The notes under the pieces are model-generated. The model was not told the origin of the DNA. It did no database searches and saw only the letters and a program-made list of their open reading frames with translations. A stretch of 64,000 nt of DNA from Agromyces sp. LHK192 (GTDB taxonomy: Bacteria > Actinomycetota > Actinomycetes > Actinomycetales > Microbacteriaceae): the NCBI RefSeq assembly GCF_004006235.1, contig NZ_CP034753.1, positions 3,162,001 through 3,226,000 of the forward strand, read 5' to 3'. The translations under genes were made by a program, and so were the position numbers. Shown one piece after another: positions 43,171 to 54,071 of this stretch; position 1 is the stretch's first letter, and every line of letters starts with the position of its first letter.

Positions 43171-43311
43171 TCAGGTCAGCGCGCCCCAGAGGCCCGAGAT
43201 CACGAGGTACAGGCCGATGCCGCCGACGATGATCCAGATGGCGAGACGGGTCGGCGAGGGCTTCTTCGGGTCACGCGGCTCGAGTTCGTCCTTGGGCAGG
43301 TAGTCGTTCAT
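43171..43311 (-). CDS. Small membrane protein (46 residues)
   Basis: Starts MNDYLPKDELEPRDPKK and ends in a single membrane helix (LAIWIIVGGIGLYLVISGLW). It begins 10 bases after the lysS stop on the same strand, so it is probably translated from the lysS message. Function unknown. Confidence 0.8.
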   Translation of the reverse strand: MNDYLPKDELEPRDPKKPSPTRLAIWIIVGGIGLYLVISGLWGALT

Positions 43312-43321
43312 GCGGGTCGCC

Positions 43322-44836
<1,515 letters not shown>

Positions 44837-44942
44837 GATTCTCTCTCGTCGGCGCGGAAACGTGCGGATGACAGCCTACCGGGGCGGACCTGGGCGGCTC
44901 CCGGCGGTCGAGCCACCGACGATCGAGCCCGGCGAGACCCCG

Positions 44943-45851
44943 CTATCCCAGCGTGATGCGCGCGTTGTCGATGAGCCGGGTCGCGCCGACGCGGGCTGCG
45001 ACCAGCACGATCGCGTCACCCGAGGCATCCGATTCGACCGGCAGGAACGTCGCCGGATCGACGACGACGAGGTAGTCGGGCTGCACCTCGTGCGCGCCGA
45101 ACGCGGCATCCGCCTCGGCGAGCACCTCGGCGAGGCCCTGCGGCGCCGCCTCCGCGGCGGCGGCGAGCGCCTCCGAGAGCGCGAGCGCGGCGCGGCGGTC
45201 GTCGGCCGACAGGAACCGGTTGCGGCTCGACAACGCGAGGCCATCGGCTTCGCGCACCGTCGGCACGACGTCGATCGCGATCGGCACGTCGAGGTCGCGC
45301 ACCATGCGTTCGACGAGGAACACCTGCTGCGCGTCCTTCTGCCCGAAGCAGGCGACGTCGGCACGGCTGATGTGGAACAGCTTCGCGACGACCGTGAGCA
45401 TGCCGTCGAAGTGCCCGGGGCGCGAAGCGCCCTCGTAGAGCGATCCGACGCCGCCCGCGACGACGCGCGTCGAGCTCGGGCCGTCGGGGTACATCTCGGA
45501 GACGCTCGGCGCGAACACCGCGGTCACGCCGAGCCCGTCGAGCGCGGCGAGGTCGGCGTCGAGCGTGCGCGGGTACCGGTCGAGGTCCTCGCCGGGGCCG
45601 AACTGCAGCGGGTTCACGAAGATCGAGACGATGACGACGTCGGCGAGCTCGCGGGCCCGGCGCACGAGCGCCAGGTGGCCGTCGTGCAGCGCACCCATCG
45701 TCGGCACGAGCGCGACCGTGGCTCCCGCCGCGCGGCGCTCGGCGACGAGGGATCGGAGCTCGGCCACCGTGTCGACGACGCGGGTGTCGACGATGCGGGT
45801 GCCGTCGACGCGGGTGCCGTCGACGCGGGTGCCCGAAACGGCTTGGATCAC
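44943..45851 (-). CDS. panC: Pantothenate synthetase
   Basis: 302 residues from a GTG whose bases overlap the upstream stop (GTGA). The core is standard: PTMGALHDGHLALVRRA (HIGH-like, ATP), FGQKDAQQ, SSRNRFLS. It condenses pantoate with beta-alanine (coenzyme A pathway). Unusual is a ~25-residue N-terminal extension built of VDGTRVDGTR-type units encoded by 15-bp repeats, before the normal start near VAELRSLV. Confidence 0.95.
   Translation of the reverse strand: MIQAVSGTRVDGTRVDGTRIVDTRVVDTVAELRSLVAERRAAGATVALVPTMGALHDGHLALVRRARELADVVIVSIFVNPLQFGPGEDLDRYPRTLDADLAALDGLGVTAVFAPSVSEMYPDGPSSTRVVAGGVGSLYEGASRPGHFDGMLTVVAKLFHISRADVACFGQKDAQQVFLVERMVRDLDVPIAIDVVPTVREADGLALSSRNRFLSADDRRAALALSEALAAAAEAAPQGLAEVLAEADAAFGAHEVQPDYLVVVDPATFLPVESDASGDAIVLVAARVGATRLIDNARITLG
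45771..45830. repeat. Four 15-bp tandem repeats in the 5' end of panC
   Basis: Units at 45771, 45786, 45801 and 45816 (core GTCGACGCGGGT). They encode repeated Thr-Arg-Val-Asp-Gly-type pentapeptides ahead of the conserved PanC core. Confidence 0.88.
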
Positions 45852-46606
45852 ACGGCACCTCCTGGCGGCCTGATGTTCCCGGCCTCGTCGATCGTACCCG
45901 TCCCGTCGGGGCCCGGCCCCGTGTCGTGCCGCGAGAGGGCGTTCTCGACCGCGCTGCGCACGAGCGGCGCGAGCACGGCTCCGGGTCGTGCGACGCCGAT
46001 GCCGTCGAGCTGGCCACTCGCCTGGTCGACGATCGCGGTCGAGAACGAGACGGCCGTGTCGATGGCCTCGGCGTACGCGGCGCGGTGCTCCTCGGCGACG
46101 ACGAACGGCTCGCCGCCCATCTCGACGACGAGGGCCTGCGCGATGGGCAGCACCGGAGACGGCGCGGTGACGGCGAACCAGGTGCCGGCGAGGCGGGCGA
46201 TGTCGAGCGACGTGCCCGTGAAGTCCATCACCGGATGCACGGCGAGCGGGATGCCTCCCGCGCGCCGCGCGGGATCGAGCACGCCGGTGCCGTAGCGCGC
46301 GGCCGTGTGCAGCACGAGCTGCCCCGGCTGCCACACCCCCGCGCTCGCGAGCCCCGCCACGAGCGGCTCGAGCTCGTCGGCCGGCACGGCGAGCAGCACG
46401 AGTTCGCTCCGCTCGACGATCTCGGGCACCGCCAGTACGGGCACGCCGGGCAGCATCGCGTCGGCCCGGCTCCGGCTGCGCTCGGAGACGGCGGCGACGC
46501 CGGTGAGTGCGTGGCCGGCTCCGCCGAGGGCTGCGGCGAGCACGGCGCCGACCCGACCCGCGCCGACGACGCCGACGCCGAGCCGGCCCGCCCGGGGCTC
46601 AGCCAT
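45848..46606 (-). CDS. Rossmann-like domain protein (DUF2520)
   Basis: 252 residues. N-terminal NAD(P)-binding Rossmann fold (GVGVVGAGRVGAVLAAAL) and C-terminal DUF2520 helical domain, a 6-phosphogluconate-dehydrogenase-like arrangement. Homologues commonly sit directly upstream of panC in Actinobacteria and have been proposed as ketopantoate-type reductases, but this is not proven here. Overlaps the preceding gene by 8 bases (ATGGCTGA) and panC by 4. Confidence 0.88.
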   Translation of the reverse strand: MAEPRAGRLGVGVVGAGRVGAVLAAALGGAGHALTGVAAVSERSRSRADAMLPGVPVLAVPEIVERSELVLLAVPADELEPLVAGLASAGVWQPGQLVLHTAARYGTGVLDPARRAGGIPLAVHPVMDFTGTSLDIARLAGTWFAVTAPSPVLPIAQALVVEMGGEPFVVAEEHRAAYAEAIDTAVSFSTAIVDQASGQLDGIGVARPGAVLAPLVRSAVENALSRHDTGPGPDGTGTIDEAGNIRPPGGAV

Positions 46607-48407
46607 GCTCGAGCTCCGCGCCCCACTGGTCGCTGCGGTCGGCGTTCGCCCGCACCACGACCTCGACCGCGACCCGCTCGTACGCCGCCTCGGCCTCCGC
46701 CGCGTCGAAGGCGGGCAGGGTGGCCGTGATCGGCCCGGTGACCGTGTGCAGTCGCAGGGTGGCAAGGCGCAGCATCCGGCGGATCGGCCCGCGGTGGATC
46801 GCGACCGACTGGAGGCGCGCGAGCGGCACGATCACGAGTCCGCGCAGCAGCACGCCATGTCGGATGCCGGCGAGCCCGGCCTGCTCGGTCCAGCCGATAC
46901 GGCGCCACGAGAACGGGTGGAGCCACGCCGATCGGCGCGGCGCCGGCCGGAAGCCGCCGGCCTCGCCGCGGCCCGTGAGCCCGGCGTCGAACGCATCGCC
47001 GAGGGCCTCGGCGCTGCCGGGCAGCAGCAGGTCGAGCACGCGGCGCACGTCGTCGGCCGTGCCGACCGGGAGCACGAGCGTGCGGTTGGCAGCCTCGCCG
47101 CTCGCGGTCAGGGACTGCCCGGCGAGGTTCACGCGGACGCTCCACCAGCCGAACGGCCTCCAGAACAGCCACTGCTGCGCCTCGACGGCGTGCACGCGGC
47201 CCGGCGGGATGGTCTGGTTGCCGGTCGACAGGAGGCCGTGCCCGATGCGCACGCCGTCGGGCGTGCCGGCGATCGAGTAGCGCAGCGACCTGGTGATGCG
47301 CGTCCAGACGTAGCTGACGACACCGATCAGGGCGGGCACGAAGCTGAACAGCACCCACCACTGGTGGGTCGCGATGCCGACGCCGAGGACGGCGACGAGC
47401 ACGATGACCCAGATGGTGGTGCCGCCGAGCAGCGTCGACCCGATCACGCGGCCGAGCGGCAGGTGCACCACGGACTCCGGCGGCGCCAGGTCGGGGTCGA
47501 GCTCGGGCGCGAGGAAGTCGTCGACGCGTCGCCCCACGACACCCGAGACGCGGGCGCGGACTCCGGCGGGGGCATCCGCTCCGACCCGGACGTCCGCTTC
47601 GGCGGGGGCATCCGCACCGGCCGGGGCATCCGCTTCGGCGAGCGCCGCCCCTGCGACGGCAGCCGCGTCCGTCGCGTCGCCGGGCGCACGGGTGGCCGCC
47701 TTCGTCGCGCGTGCGCCGGAGGCGAGCCGCAGGATGTCGGCGCGCAGCCCGTCGGCGAGCGCGGAGGCGAGGTACGACAGCTGCACGTCGGCCGACTGCC
47801 CGGCCACCGACACCTCGAGCTTCGCCGCGCCGAAGAGTCGCGCGAAGAACGGGCGCTGGATATTGATGCCCTGGATCCGGTCGAGCCGGGCGCTGCGGTG
47901 CGAGCGGAACAGGATGCCGCTGCGCACCTCGACCGCGTCGGCCGTGATGCGGAAGCTGTGCATGCGCCACGACAGCCAGAACCCGCCGACGATGCCGATC
48001 AGCACCAGCGCGACCGCGAGCAGCGCCCAGCCGACGAGTCCGTTGAGCACGATCCCGCCGATCGGGTCGTTCGCCCAGTCGCCGCTCCACTCGTCGTAGG
48101 CGCCGCCGAACTCGTCCTCGAAGTCGGGGGCGAAGATCGGCACGAACATCTCGACGAGCCGCTCGCGGAGGTTCGCGATGATGAAGCCCAGGATCGCGAT
48201 GAGGGCCAGGCCGCCGCGCAGCAGCGGGCTCGCCGGATGCAGGCGGTGCCATTCGCCGTCGGCGAGGCCCGTGCGCGTCGGCTGGGCCGACGGCTCGGGC
48301 GACGACGCCGGGGGCGTGATCGGCTCGCCCGGTGCGTCGGTGCCGCCGTGACGCTCGGCCGGCGCCTCGGGCGACGACTCGGCCGACGGCTCGGTCGCGT
48401 CGGTCAC
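46599..48407 (-). CDS. PH domain-containing membrane protein (YdbT-like)
   Basis: 602 residues from a GTG start in a GTGA overlap. Proline-rich N-terminus, membrane helix pair (~60-80, ~130-155), then repeated bacterial PH (DUF304/bPH2) domains separated by another helix pair (~300-345). An Ala-rich insert (~225-275) carries repeats. It works presumably with the smaller bPH2 protein upstream, as YdbS/YdbT do. The function in Bacillus is linked to resistance to antimicrobial peptides; here unproven. Confidence 0.85.
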   Translation of the reverse strand: MTDATEPSAESSPEAPAERHGGTDAPGEPITPPASSPEPSAQPTRTGLADGEWHRLHPASPLLRGGLALIAILGFIIANLRERLVEMFVPIFAPDFEDEFGGAYDEWSGDWANDPIGGIVLNGLVGWALLAVALVLIGIVGGFWLSWRMHSFRITADAVEVRSGILFRSHRSARLDRIQGINIQRPFFARLFGAAKLEVSVAGQSADVQLSYLASALADGLRADILRLASGARATKAATRAPGDATDAAAVAGAALAEADAPAGADAPAEADVRVGADAPAGVRARVSGVVGRRVDDFLAPELDPDLAPPESVVHLPLGRVIGSTLLGGTTIWVIVLVAVLGVGIATHQWWVLFSFVPALIGVVSYVWTRITRSLRYSIAGTPDGVRIGHGLLSTGNQTIPPGRVHAVEAQQWLFWRPFGWWSVRVNLAGQSLTASGEAANRTLVLPVGTADDVRRVLDLLLPGSAEALGDAFDAGLTGRGEAGGFRPAPRRSAWLHPFSWRRIGWTEQAGLAGIRHGVLLRGLVIVPLARLQSVAIHRGPIRRMLRLATLRLHTVTGPITATLPAFDAAEAEAAYERVAVEVVVRANADRSDQWGAELEHG

Positions 48408-49006
48408 AGCCCCGCCCGACGCGTCTCGGCGAGCGCGACCAGCTCGTCGCGGAGCCGGTCGGCCTCCTCGGCCGGGATGCCCGGCACGGTGACGGCCGTG
48501 GCCGCCGCCGCCGTGACGAACTTCAGGTCGGCGAGCCCGAGGGCGCGTGCGATCGGGCCGCGCGTGATGTCAACGAGCTGCATGCGCCCGTACGGCACGG
48601 CGACCTGCCGCTGGAACATGATGCCGCGCCGGAACACGAGGTCGTCCTCGCGGAGTCGGTAGGCGATCGACCGCACGCGGCGCGGCTCGAACGCGAGCGA
48701 CACGAGGAACACCACGCCGATCGCGATCGCGGCCCACAACGCCCACGCCCAGCCGAGGACCGCGAACATGAACACCCCGACGCCGACGAGCACGACCCCG
48801 CTGATCAGCGTGCCGACCACCTCGACCACGAGGTACTTCGGCGAGACGCGCCGCCAGTCGGCGTCGACGTGGGAGCCGATGGGACCGTCGGGCACGACGG
48901 CGGGTTCGGATGCCCCGCCGGCTTCGGATGGCCCGCCGGCTTCGGATGCCCCGCCGGCTTCGGATGCCTCGGCGGCCGGCTCGACCGGCACCTCGGGTTC
49001 AGGCAT
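48404..49006 (-). CDS. PH domain-containing membrane protein (YdbS-like)
   Basis: 200 residues from the ATG at 49006, which overlaps the DUF3180 stop by 8 bases (ATGCCTGA). The N-terminal ~45 residues are Ala/Glu/Gly repeats encoded by 18-bp units; then two membrane helices (~63-108) and one bPH2 domain (REDDLVFRRGIMFQRQVAVP). Partner of the larger protein downstream. Confidence 0.87.
   Translation of the reverse strand: MPEPEVPVEPAAEASEAGGASEAGGPSEAGGASEPAVVPDGPIGSHVDADWRRVSPKYLVVEVVGTLISGVVLVGVGVFMFAVLGWAWALWAAIAIGVVFLVSLAFEPRRVRSIAYRLREDDLVFRRGIMFQRQVAVPYGRMQLVDITRGPIARALGLADLKFVTAAAATAVTVPGIPAEEADRLRDELVALAETRRAGL
48905..48976. repeat. Four 18-bp tandem repeats in the YdbS-like gene
   Basis: Units at 48905, 48923, 48941 and 48959 (core TTCGGATGCCCCGCCGGC) encode ASEAGG-type hexapeptides at the protein N-terminus. 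Each carries GGATGCC or a one-base variant. Confidence 0.92.
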
Positions 49007-49463
49007 GGGCGTGCTCCTCGTCGTCATCGTCGGGTGGAAGGGTGCAGCACCACTCGGCGACCAGTCCCCCGGCCAGCATCACGGCGGCGCCCAGCGCGGT
49101 GGCGAGCGCGAGCCACAGCGTACCGGGGTTCGGCACCACGGCGCGGGTCGCGAGGAAGAGCACGATGCCCAGGCCGAGACCGACGACCACGGCGCCGGTC
49201 AGGCTCGACGCCTTCGCGAGCACCGCGACGCGCATCGCGCGGAACGGATCGACCCGTCGCGTCGACGCCCCCGTGACCGAGCGCCGGATCGGCCAGGCGA
49301 GGCTCAGCACGATCGCCGCGACGCCGACGAGGGTGATCGGCAACGACAGCGGCGGCACGACGGCGTTCGCGCCGGAGGTGACGAGCAGCAGCTCGCCGAG
49401 GTATCCGATCACGGCGCCGGCGATCACGCAGGCGATCAGGGAGGTCGGGTGGGTGCGCTTCAT
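48999..49463 (-). CDS. DUF3180 membrane protein
   Basis: 154 residues, four membrane helices (~8-27, ~38-58, ~85-108, ~118-140) with a basic middle loop and an acidic His-containing tail (DDDDEEHAHA). DUF3180 is an actinobacterial family nearly always placed directly after folK, as here (ATGA overlap). Function unknown. Confidence 0.9.
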   Translation of the reverse strand: MKRTHPTSLIACVIAGAVIGYLGELLLVTSGANAVVPPLSLPITLVGVAAIVLSLAWPIRRSVTGASTRRVDPFRAMRVAVLAKASSLTGAVVVGLGLGIVLFLATRAVVPNPGTLWLALATALGAAVMLAGGLVAEWCCTLPPDDDDEEHAHA

Positions 49464-49945
49464 CGCCTGGTCACCTCGTCGGTCGCGGCGGCGAGCAGGT
49501 CGCGGACCGACCCTCGGCCGGTGATCGAGGCGTCGGGGTCGACGTCGAGCCACGGCGCGAGCACGAAGGCGCGCTGCCACGCACGCGGATGCGGCAGCGT
49601 CAGTCGCTCGTCGTCGACCACGAGCCCGTCGACGTCGAGGAGGTCGAGGTCGAGGGTGCGATCGCCCCAGTGCTCGGTGCGCACGCGGCCGTGGTCGGCC
49701 TCGATACGCAGCAGCAGGTCGAGCAGGGCGTGCGGCTCGAGCGTCGTGTCGACCGCGACGACGCCGTTGAGGTACCCGGGCGCCTCGTGGTCGACGCCGG
49801 TGTCCTTGATCGCGACGGATTCGTAGACGGGAGAGACCCGCACGAGCTCGACCCCGTCGGCGTCGGCCAGTGCGCGGATCGCCGACGCGATGGTCGCCTC
49901 GCGGTCGCCGAGGTTCGCCCCGAAGGCGATGATCGCACGGCTCAC
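49460..49945 (-). CDS. folK: 2-amino-4-hydroxy-6-hydroxymethyldihydropteridine pyrophosphokinase
   Basis: 161 residues from a GTG overlapping the folB stop (GTGA). HPPK signatures: FGANLGDREATI, YLNGVVAVDTTL and RTLDLDLLDVDGL, the last containing the metal-binding Asp pair. It transfers pyrophosphate from ATP to the pterin, the step before FolP. The gene order folE-folP-folB-folK is complete and overlapping. Confidence 0.96.
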   Translation of the reverse strand: MSRAIIAFGANLGDREATIASAIRALADADGVELVRVSPVYESVAIKDTGVDHEAPGYLNGVVAVDTTLEPHALLDLLLRIEADHGRVRTEHWGDRTLDLDLLDVDGLVVDDERLTLPHPRAWQRAFVLAPWLDVDPDASITGRGSVRDLLAAATDEVTRR

Positions 49946-50313
49946 GCGCGACCCCGCACCACGGTGACCGCGACGTCGTCGAACGCGACGGCGATCGGGG
50001 CATCCGGCTTGTGGACCGTGACCTCGACCTCGTCGACCGCCCCGAATCCGAGGGCGACGGATGCCACCCGCTCGGCGACGGTCTCGATCAGGTCGACCGG
50101 GTCGCGCTCGACGGCGGCCACGACGGCCTCGGCCAGCACGCCGTAGTGCACGGTGCGCTCGAGGTCGTCGCCGGCGGCGGCCGCGGCGAGGTCGACGAAG
50201 GCGACGACGTCGACGACGAAGACCTGCCCCTGCTCGCGTTCGAAGTCGAAGACGCCGTGGTTCGCCTGCACGCGCAGGCCGGTCAGGGTGATGCGATCTC
50301 GCCGGTCAGCCAC
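49942..50313 (-). CDS. folB: Dihydroneopterin aldolase
   Basis: 123 residues from the GTG at 50313, preferred over the GTG at 50322 because it gives the 8-base GTGGCTGA overlap with folP seen at other junctions here and has GGAA upstream. FolB fold with conserved Glu/Tyr region (HGVFDFEREQGQVFVVDV, TVHYGVLAEAV, LIETVAERVA, VTVHKPDAPI). It cleaves dihydroneopterin to hydroxymethyl-dihydropterin and glycolaldehyde. Confidence 0.95.
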   Translation of the reverse strand: MADRRDRITLTGLRVQANHGVFDFEREQGQVFVVDVVAFVDLAAAAAGDDLERTVHYGVLAEAVVAAVERDPVDLIETVAERVASVALGFGAVDEVEVTVHKPDAPIAVAFDDVAVTVVRGRA

Positions 50314-51124
50314 GGCTTCCACTCTGCCACGCCCCGAGGACGTCGAGGGCGCGCCGGGTGGCGGTGACGTCGTGCACCCGCACGGCCCACGCCCCGGCCT
50401 GCGCGGCGAGCACGCTGATGACCGCGGTCGGCAGGTCGCGCTCCTCGACCGGGGCGCCCTCGGGCAGCATCGCGCCGAGGAACCGCTTGCGCGACGCGCC
50501 GACGAGCACCGGGAACCCGAGGGACTGGAGCTCGTCGAGCCGGCCGAGCAGCTCCCAGTTCTGCGGGGCGCGCTTGGAGAATCCGAGCCCGGGGTCGAGG
50601 ATCAGCCGCTCGCGCGCGACGCCCGCCTCGACCAGCGCCTCGACCCTGGCGAAGAGCTCGTCGCGCACCTCTCGCGCGACGTCGTCGTAGTCGGCGTGGC
50701 TGTCGACGACACCAAGGTGGCCGCGCCAGTGCATCGCGACGTAGTACGCGCCGCTGGATGCCGCGATCCGGGCCATGGCTGTGTCGGCGAGTCCCGCCGA
50801 CACGTCGTTGATGACGTCGGCGCCCGCCTCCACCGCGGCGGCCGCGGTGGCCGCGTGCATCGTGTCGACGCTCACCCGGATGCCTCGGCCCGCGAGTTCG
50901 CTGATGACCGGCACCACGCGACGGATCTCCTCGTCCGGCTCGACCAGCGCGGCGCCCGGCCGGGTGGACTCCCCGCCGACGTCGACCAGGTCCGCGCCCT
51001 GCGCGACCAGCTCGAGCCCGTGGGCGATCGCGGCGTCGGGGTCGAACCACCGGCCGCCGTCGCTGAAGGAGTCGGGCGTCACGTTGAGCACGCCCATGAT
51101 GAGCGGAAGCGTGGGCTCAGGCAT
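50306..51124 (-). CDS. folP: Dihydropteroate synthase
   Basis: 272 residues from the ATG at 51124, which overlaps the folE stop by 8 bases (ATGCCTGA). TIM barrel with MGVLNVTPDSFSDGG (N-terminal loop), DVGGESTRPGA and a C-terminal VGASRKRFLG phosphate-binding motif. It joins pterin pyrophosphate and p-aminobenzoate; it is the sulfonamide target. All known active-site motifs look intact. Confidence 0.97.
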   Translation of the reverse strand: MPEPTLPLIMGVLNVTPDSFSDGGRWFDPDAAIAHGLELVAQGADLVDVGGESTRPGAALVEPDEEIRRVVPVISELAGRGIRVSVDTMHAATAAAAVEAGADVINDVSAGLADTAMARIAASSGAYYVAMHWRGHLGVVDSHADYDDVAREVRDELFARVEALVEAGVARERLILDPGLGFSKRAPQNWELLGRLDELQSLGFPVLVGASRKRFLGAMLPEGAPVEERDLPTAVISVLAAQAGAWAVRVHDVTATRRALDVLGAWQSGSRG

Positions 51125-51782
51125 CCGTCGGGGTCCTGCTCGACGACGCGTCTGCATCAATGACGCCCGCCCCGATGAGCGCGATGATCTCGGCGCGCGC
51201 GGCGGGTTTCGCGAGCTCGCCGCGACCGGCGATCGTGATGGTCGAGCTGCGCTGCTGGAGCGCGCCTCGGGTCGTCACGCACCGGTGCTGCGCGTCGAGC
51301 ACGACGAGCACGCCGCGCGGGTCGAGGCCGGCGACGAGGGTGTCGGCGATCTCCTCGGTGAGGCGTTCCTGCAGCTGCGGGCGCCGCGCCAGGGTGTCGA
51401 CGACGGCCGGGATGCGGCCGAGGCCGACCACGCGCTCGCCCGGGAGGTACGCGACATGGGCGGTGCCGACGAACGGCAGCAGGTGGTGCTCGCACACCGA
51501 CCGGAACGCGAGGTCGCGCAGCACGACGGCATCGCCGGTGGCGGCAGCCGGAGCGGCTTCGGTGTCGGCACCGGTCGCCGCCGCGTGGATCGCGGAGTCG
51601 ACCGCGACCGAGTCCGCGAGGTGGCTCAGCGGGTCGACGGCGAGGCCGCCGAAGAAGTCGGCGTAAGCCTCGGCGACCCGCTGCGGGGTGCGCTCGAGGC
51701 CCGCCCTCGTCGGATCCTCGCCGATCGCGAGGAGGATCTCCGTGACCGCCCGTTCGATGCGGGCGGCGTCGACCTCGGCCAT
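51117..51782 (-). CDS. folE: GTP cyclohydrolase I
   Basis: 221 residues, about 25 more than usual because of an Ala/Thr-rich insert (~65-82, HAAATGADTEAAPAAATG) in the core. Zinc and active-site motifs are present: SVCEHHLLPF (Cys and His), GLGRIPAVVD and QHRCVTTRG. First step of folate synthesis, from GTP. It starts 17 bases after the ftsH stop, so it is co-transcribed with ftsH. Confidence 0.96.
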   Translation of the reverse strand: MAEVDAARIERAVTEILLAIGEDPTRAGLERTPQRVAEAYADFFGGLAVDPLSHLADSVAVDSAIHAAATGADTEAAPAAATGDAVVLRDLAFRSVCEHHLLPFVGTAHVAYLPGERVVGLGRIPAVVDTLARRPQLQERLTEEIADTLVAGLDPRGVLVVLDAQHRCVTTRGALQQRSSTITIAGRGELAKPAARAEIIALIGAGVIDADASSSRTPTDA

Positions 51783-51799
51783 GCGGCCCTCCGTGGTGG

Positions 51800-53818
51800 T
51801 TACGCGGTCGCGGGTCGGGGGTTGGAGCGCGGCTTGCGCGTCGCGACCGGCTCCTCGATGGGCGTGTCCTGCGAGTCCACGCCGCCGTCGACCATGCCCT
51901 CGTCGATGGGCAGCTTGTCCTCGGGGAACGTGATCGGCGGGATGTCGGACACCGGGCGCTTGTCGCTCGACAGCCACAGCGGACGCGGCGGCAGCTTCCT
52001 GACGTCCTTGAAGATCTCGGCGATCTGGTTGTGGTCGAGCGTCTCGTGCTCGAGCAGCTCGGCGGCCAGCTTGTCGAGGATGTCGCGGTTGTCGTTCAGC
52101 ACCTGCCACGCCTCGTCGTGCGCCTGCTCGATGAGCGCGCGCACCTCGACGTCGACCGTCTCGGCGATCTCCTCGGAGTAGTCGCGCTGGTGGCCCATGT
52201 CGCGACCGAGGAAGACCTCGCCCTGCGACTGGCCGAGCTTGACCGCGCCGACGTTCGCCGACATGCCGTACTCGGTGACCATCTTGCGGGCCGTCGAGGT
52301 GGCCTTCTCGATGTCGTTCGAGGCGCCCGTCGACGGGTCGTGGAACACGATCTCCTCGGCGACCCGGCCGCCCATCGCGTAGGTGAGCTGGTCGAGCAGC
52401 TCGTTGCGGGTGACCGAGTACTTGTCCTCCAGCGGCATGACCATCGTGTAGCCGAGGGCGCGACCGCGCGGCAGGATCGTGATCTTCGTCACCGGGTCGG
52501 TGTGGTTCATCGCCGCCGCGGCGAGGGCGTGGCCGCCCTCGTGGTACGCGGTGATGAGCTTCTCCTTGTCCTTCATGACGCGCGACCGGCGCTGCGGGCC
52601 GGCGATGACGCGGTCGACCGCCTCGTCGAGGGCGCGGTTGTCGATGAGCTGCGCGTTCGAGCGGGCGGTGAGCAGCGCGGCCTCGTTCAGGACGTTCGCG
52701 AGGTCGGCGCCGGTGAAGCCCGGCGTCTTGCGCGCGAGCACCTCGAGGTCGACGCCGTTCGCGAGCGGCTTGCCCTTGGAGTGCACCTCGAGGATCTTGT
52801 GTCGGCCCTTGAGGTCGGGCGCGTCGACGCCGATCTGGCGGTCGAAGCGGCCCGGGCGCAGGAGCGCGGGGTCGAGGATGTCGGGGCGGTTGGTCGCCGC
52901 GATGAGGATGACGTTCGTCTTGGGGTCGAATCCGTCCATCTCGACGAGGAGCTGGTTCAGCGTCTGCTCGCGCTCGTCGTGCCCGCCGCCGAGGCCGGCG
53001 CCGCGGTGACGGCCGACCGCGTCGATCTCGTCGACGAAGATGATGGCCGGCGAGTTCTGCTTGGCCTGCTCGAACAGGTCGCGCACGCGGCTCGCACCGA
53101 CGCCGACGAACATCTCGACGAAGTCGGAGCCCGAGATGGAGTAGAACGGCACGCCCGCCTCACCCGCGACGGCGCGAGCGAGCAGGGTCTTGCCCGTACC
53201 GGGAGGGCCGTACAGCAGCACGCCCTTCGGGATGCGGGCGCCGACGGCCTGGAACTTCGCCGGCTCCTTGAGGAACTCCTTGATCTCGTGGAGCTCCTCG
53301 ATCGCCTCGTCGCTGCCGGCGACGTCGTCGAACGTGACGGTCGGGCTCTCCTTCGAGACGAGCTTCGCGCGCGACTTGCCGAACTGCATGACCTTGTTGC
53401 CGCCGCCCTGCATGCCCGAGAGCATGATCCAGAAGAAGAGGCCGATCAGCACGAGCGGCAGCAGGATGCCGAGCATCGAGAGGAACCAGTTCGGCTGCGG
53501 CACCTCGTCGTTGAAGCCGTCGGACGGGTTCGCCGCGTCGACGGCCTCGACCACGTCGGTTCCGCGAGGCGTCACGTAGTAGAACTGCACCTGCGTGCCG
53601 TACTCGTCGTCGGCCTCGGTGAGCGTGAGGTCGACGCGGTTCTCGCCGTCGACGATCTTCACGGCGGCGACCTTGCCGTCGTTGAGGAAGTCGAGGCCCT
53701 CCTGCGTCGAGACCTGGCGGAAGCCGGACGCGGTGATCAGGCTCGACCCGATCCAGACCGCGACGATCGCGAGCAGGATGTAGATGATCGGCCCGCGCAG
53801 GATCTTCTTCATGTTCAT
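51800..53818 (-). CDS. ftsH: ATP-dependent zinc metalloprotease FtsH
   Basis: 672 residues. Two membrane helices (~8-27, ~108-130) flank an extracytoplasmic domain. AAA+ domain with [11 protein letters not shown] (~203), [11 protein letters not shown], and SRH region [19 protein letters not shown]. The zinc protease motif is HEGGH (~424). The C-terminal tail is long and Pro-rich. It degrades membrane and regulatory proteins. The ATG at 53818 is used; a second Met two codons later (MKKIL) is equally possible. Confidence 0.98.
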   Translation of the reverse strand: MNMKKILRGPIIYILLAIVAVWIGSSLITASGFRQVSTQEGLDFLNDGKVAAVKIVDGENRVDLTLTEADDEYGTQVQFYYVTPRGTDVVEAVDAANPSDGFNDEVPQPNWFLSMLGILLPLVLIGLFFWIMLSGMQGGGNKVMQFGKSRAKLVSKESPTVTFDDVAGSDEAIEELHEIKEFLKEPAKFQAVGARIPKGVLLYGPPGTGKTLLARAVAGEAGVPFYSISGSDFVEMFVGVGASRVRDLFEQAKQNSPAIIFVDEIDAVGRHRGAGLGGGHDEREQTLNQLLVEMDGFDPKTNVILIAATNRPDILDPALLRPGRFDRQIGVDAPDLKGRHKILEVHSKGKPLANGVDLEVLARKTPGFTGADLANVLNEAALLTARSNAQLIDNRALDEAVDRVIAGPQRRSRVMKDKEKLITAYHEGGHALAAAAMNHTDPVTKITILPRGRALGYTMVMPLEDKYSVTRNELLDQLTYAMGGRVAEEIVFHDPSTGASNDIEKATSTARKMVTEYGMSANVGAVKLGQSQGEVFLGRDMGHQRDYSEEIAETVDVEVRALIEQAHDEAWQVLNDNRDILDKLAAELLEHETLDHNQIAEIFKDVRKLPPRPLWLSSDKRPVSDIPPITFPEDKLPIDEGMVDGGVDSQDTPIEEPVATRKPRSNPRPATA

Positions 53819-53892
53819 GGTCTTGCAAGGCTACCCTCGCGTCCCCGAGCGTCGCCTGTCTGTTCGCTGTGGGCGCGCAGCGAGCGCGCCCC

Positions 53893-53965
53893 GGTGGTCG
53901 AACAGGGAGCGCAACGAGCGCACCCCGGTGGTCGAGGAGGGCGCGCAGCGACCGTATCGAGACCC
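53893..53965. repeat. Interspersed GGTGGTCGAG...TATCGAGACC repeat, copy cluster 1
   Basis: Two head-to-tail degenerate copies of the element also found at 55432-55517, 56130-56232 and 57897-58032, between the divergent ftsH and membrane-protein genes. Full form begins GGTGGTCGAG and ends CGTATCGAGACC. Confidence 0.85.
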
Positions 53966-54071
53966 AGCCATGACCTCGGAGGTCATCGCCTCCATGACCT
54001 CCCCGTTCGTACGCTCGTGCCGTTCCCGCTGCCGACCGGCGGCACGCACACCGTTCGAGAGGACCCAGACC

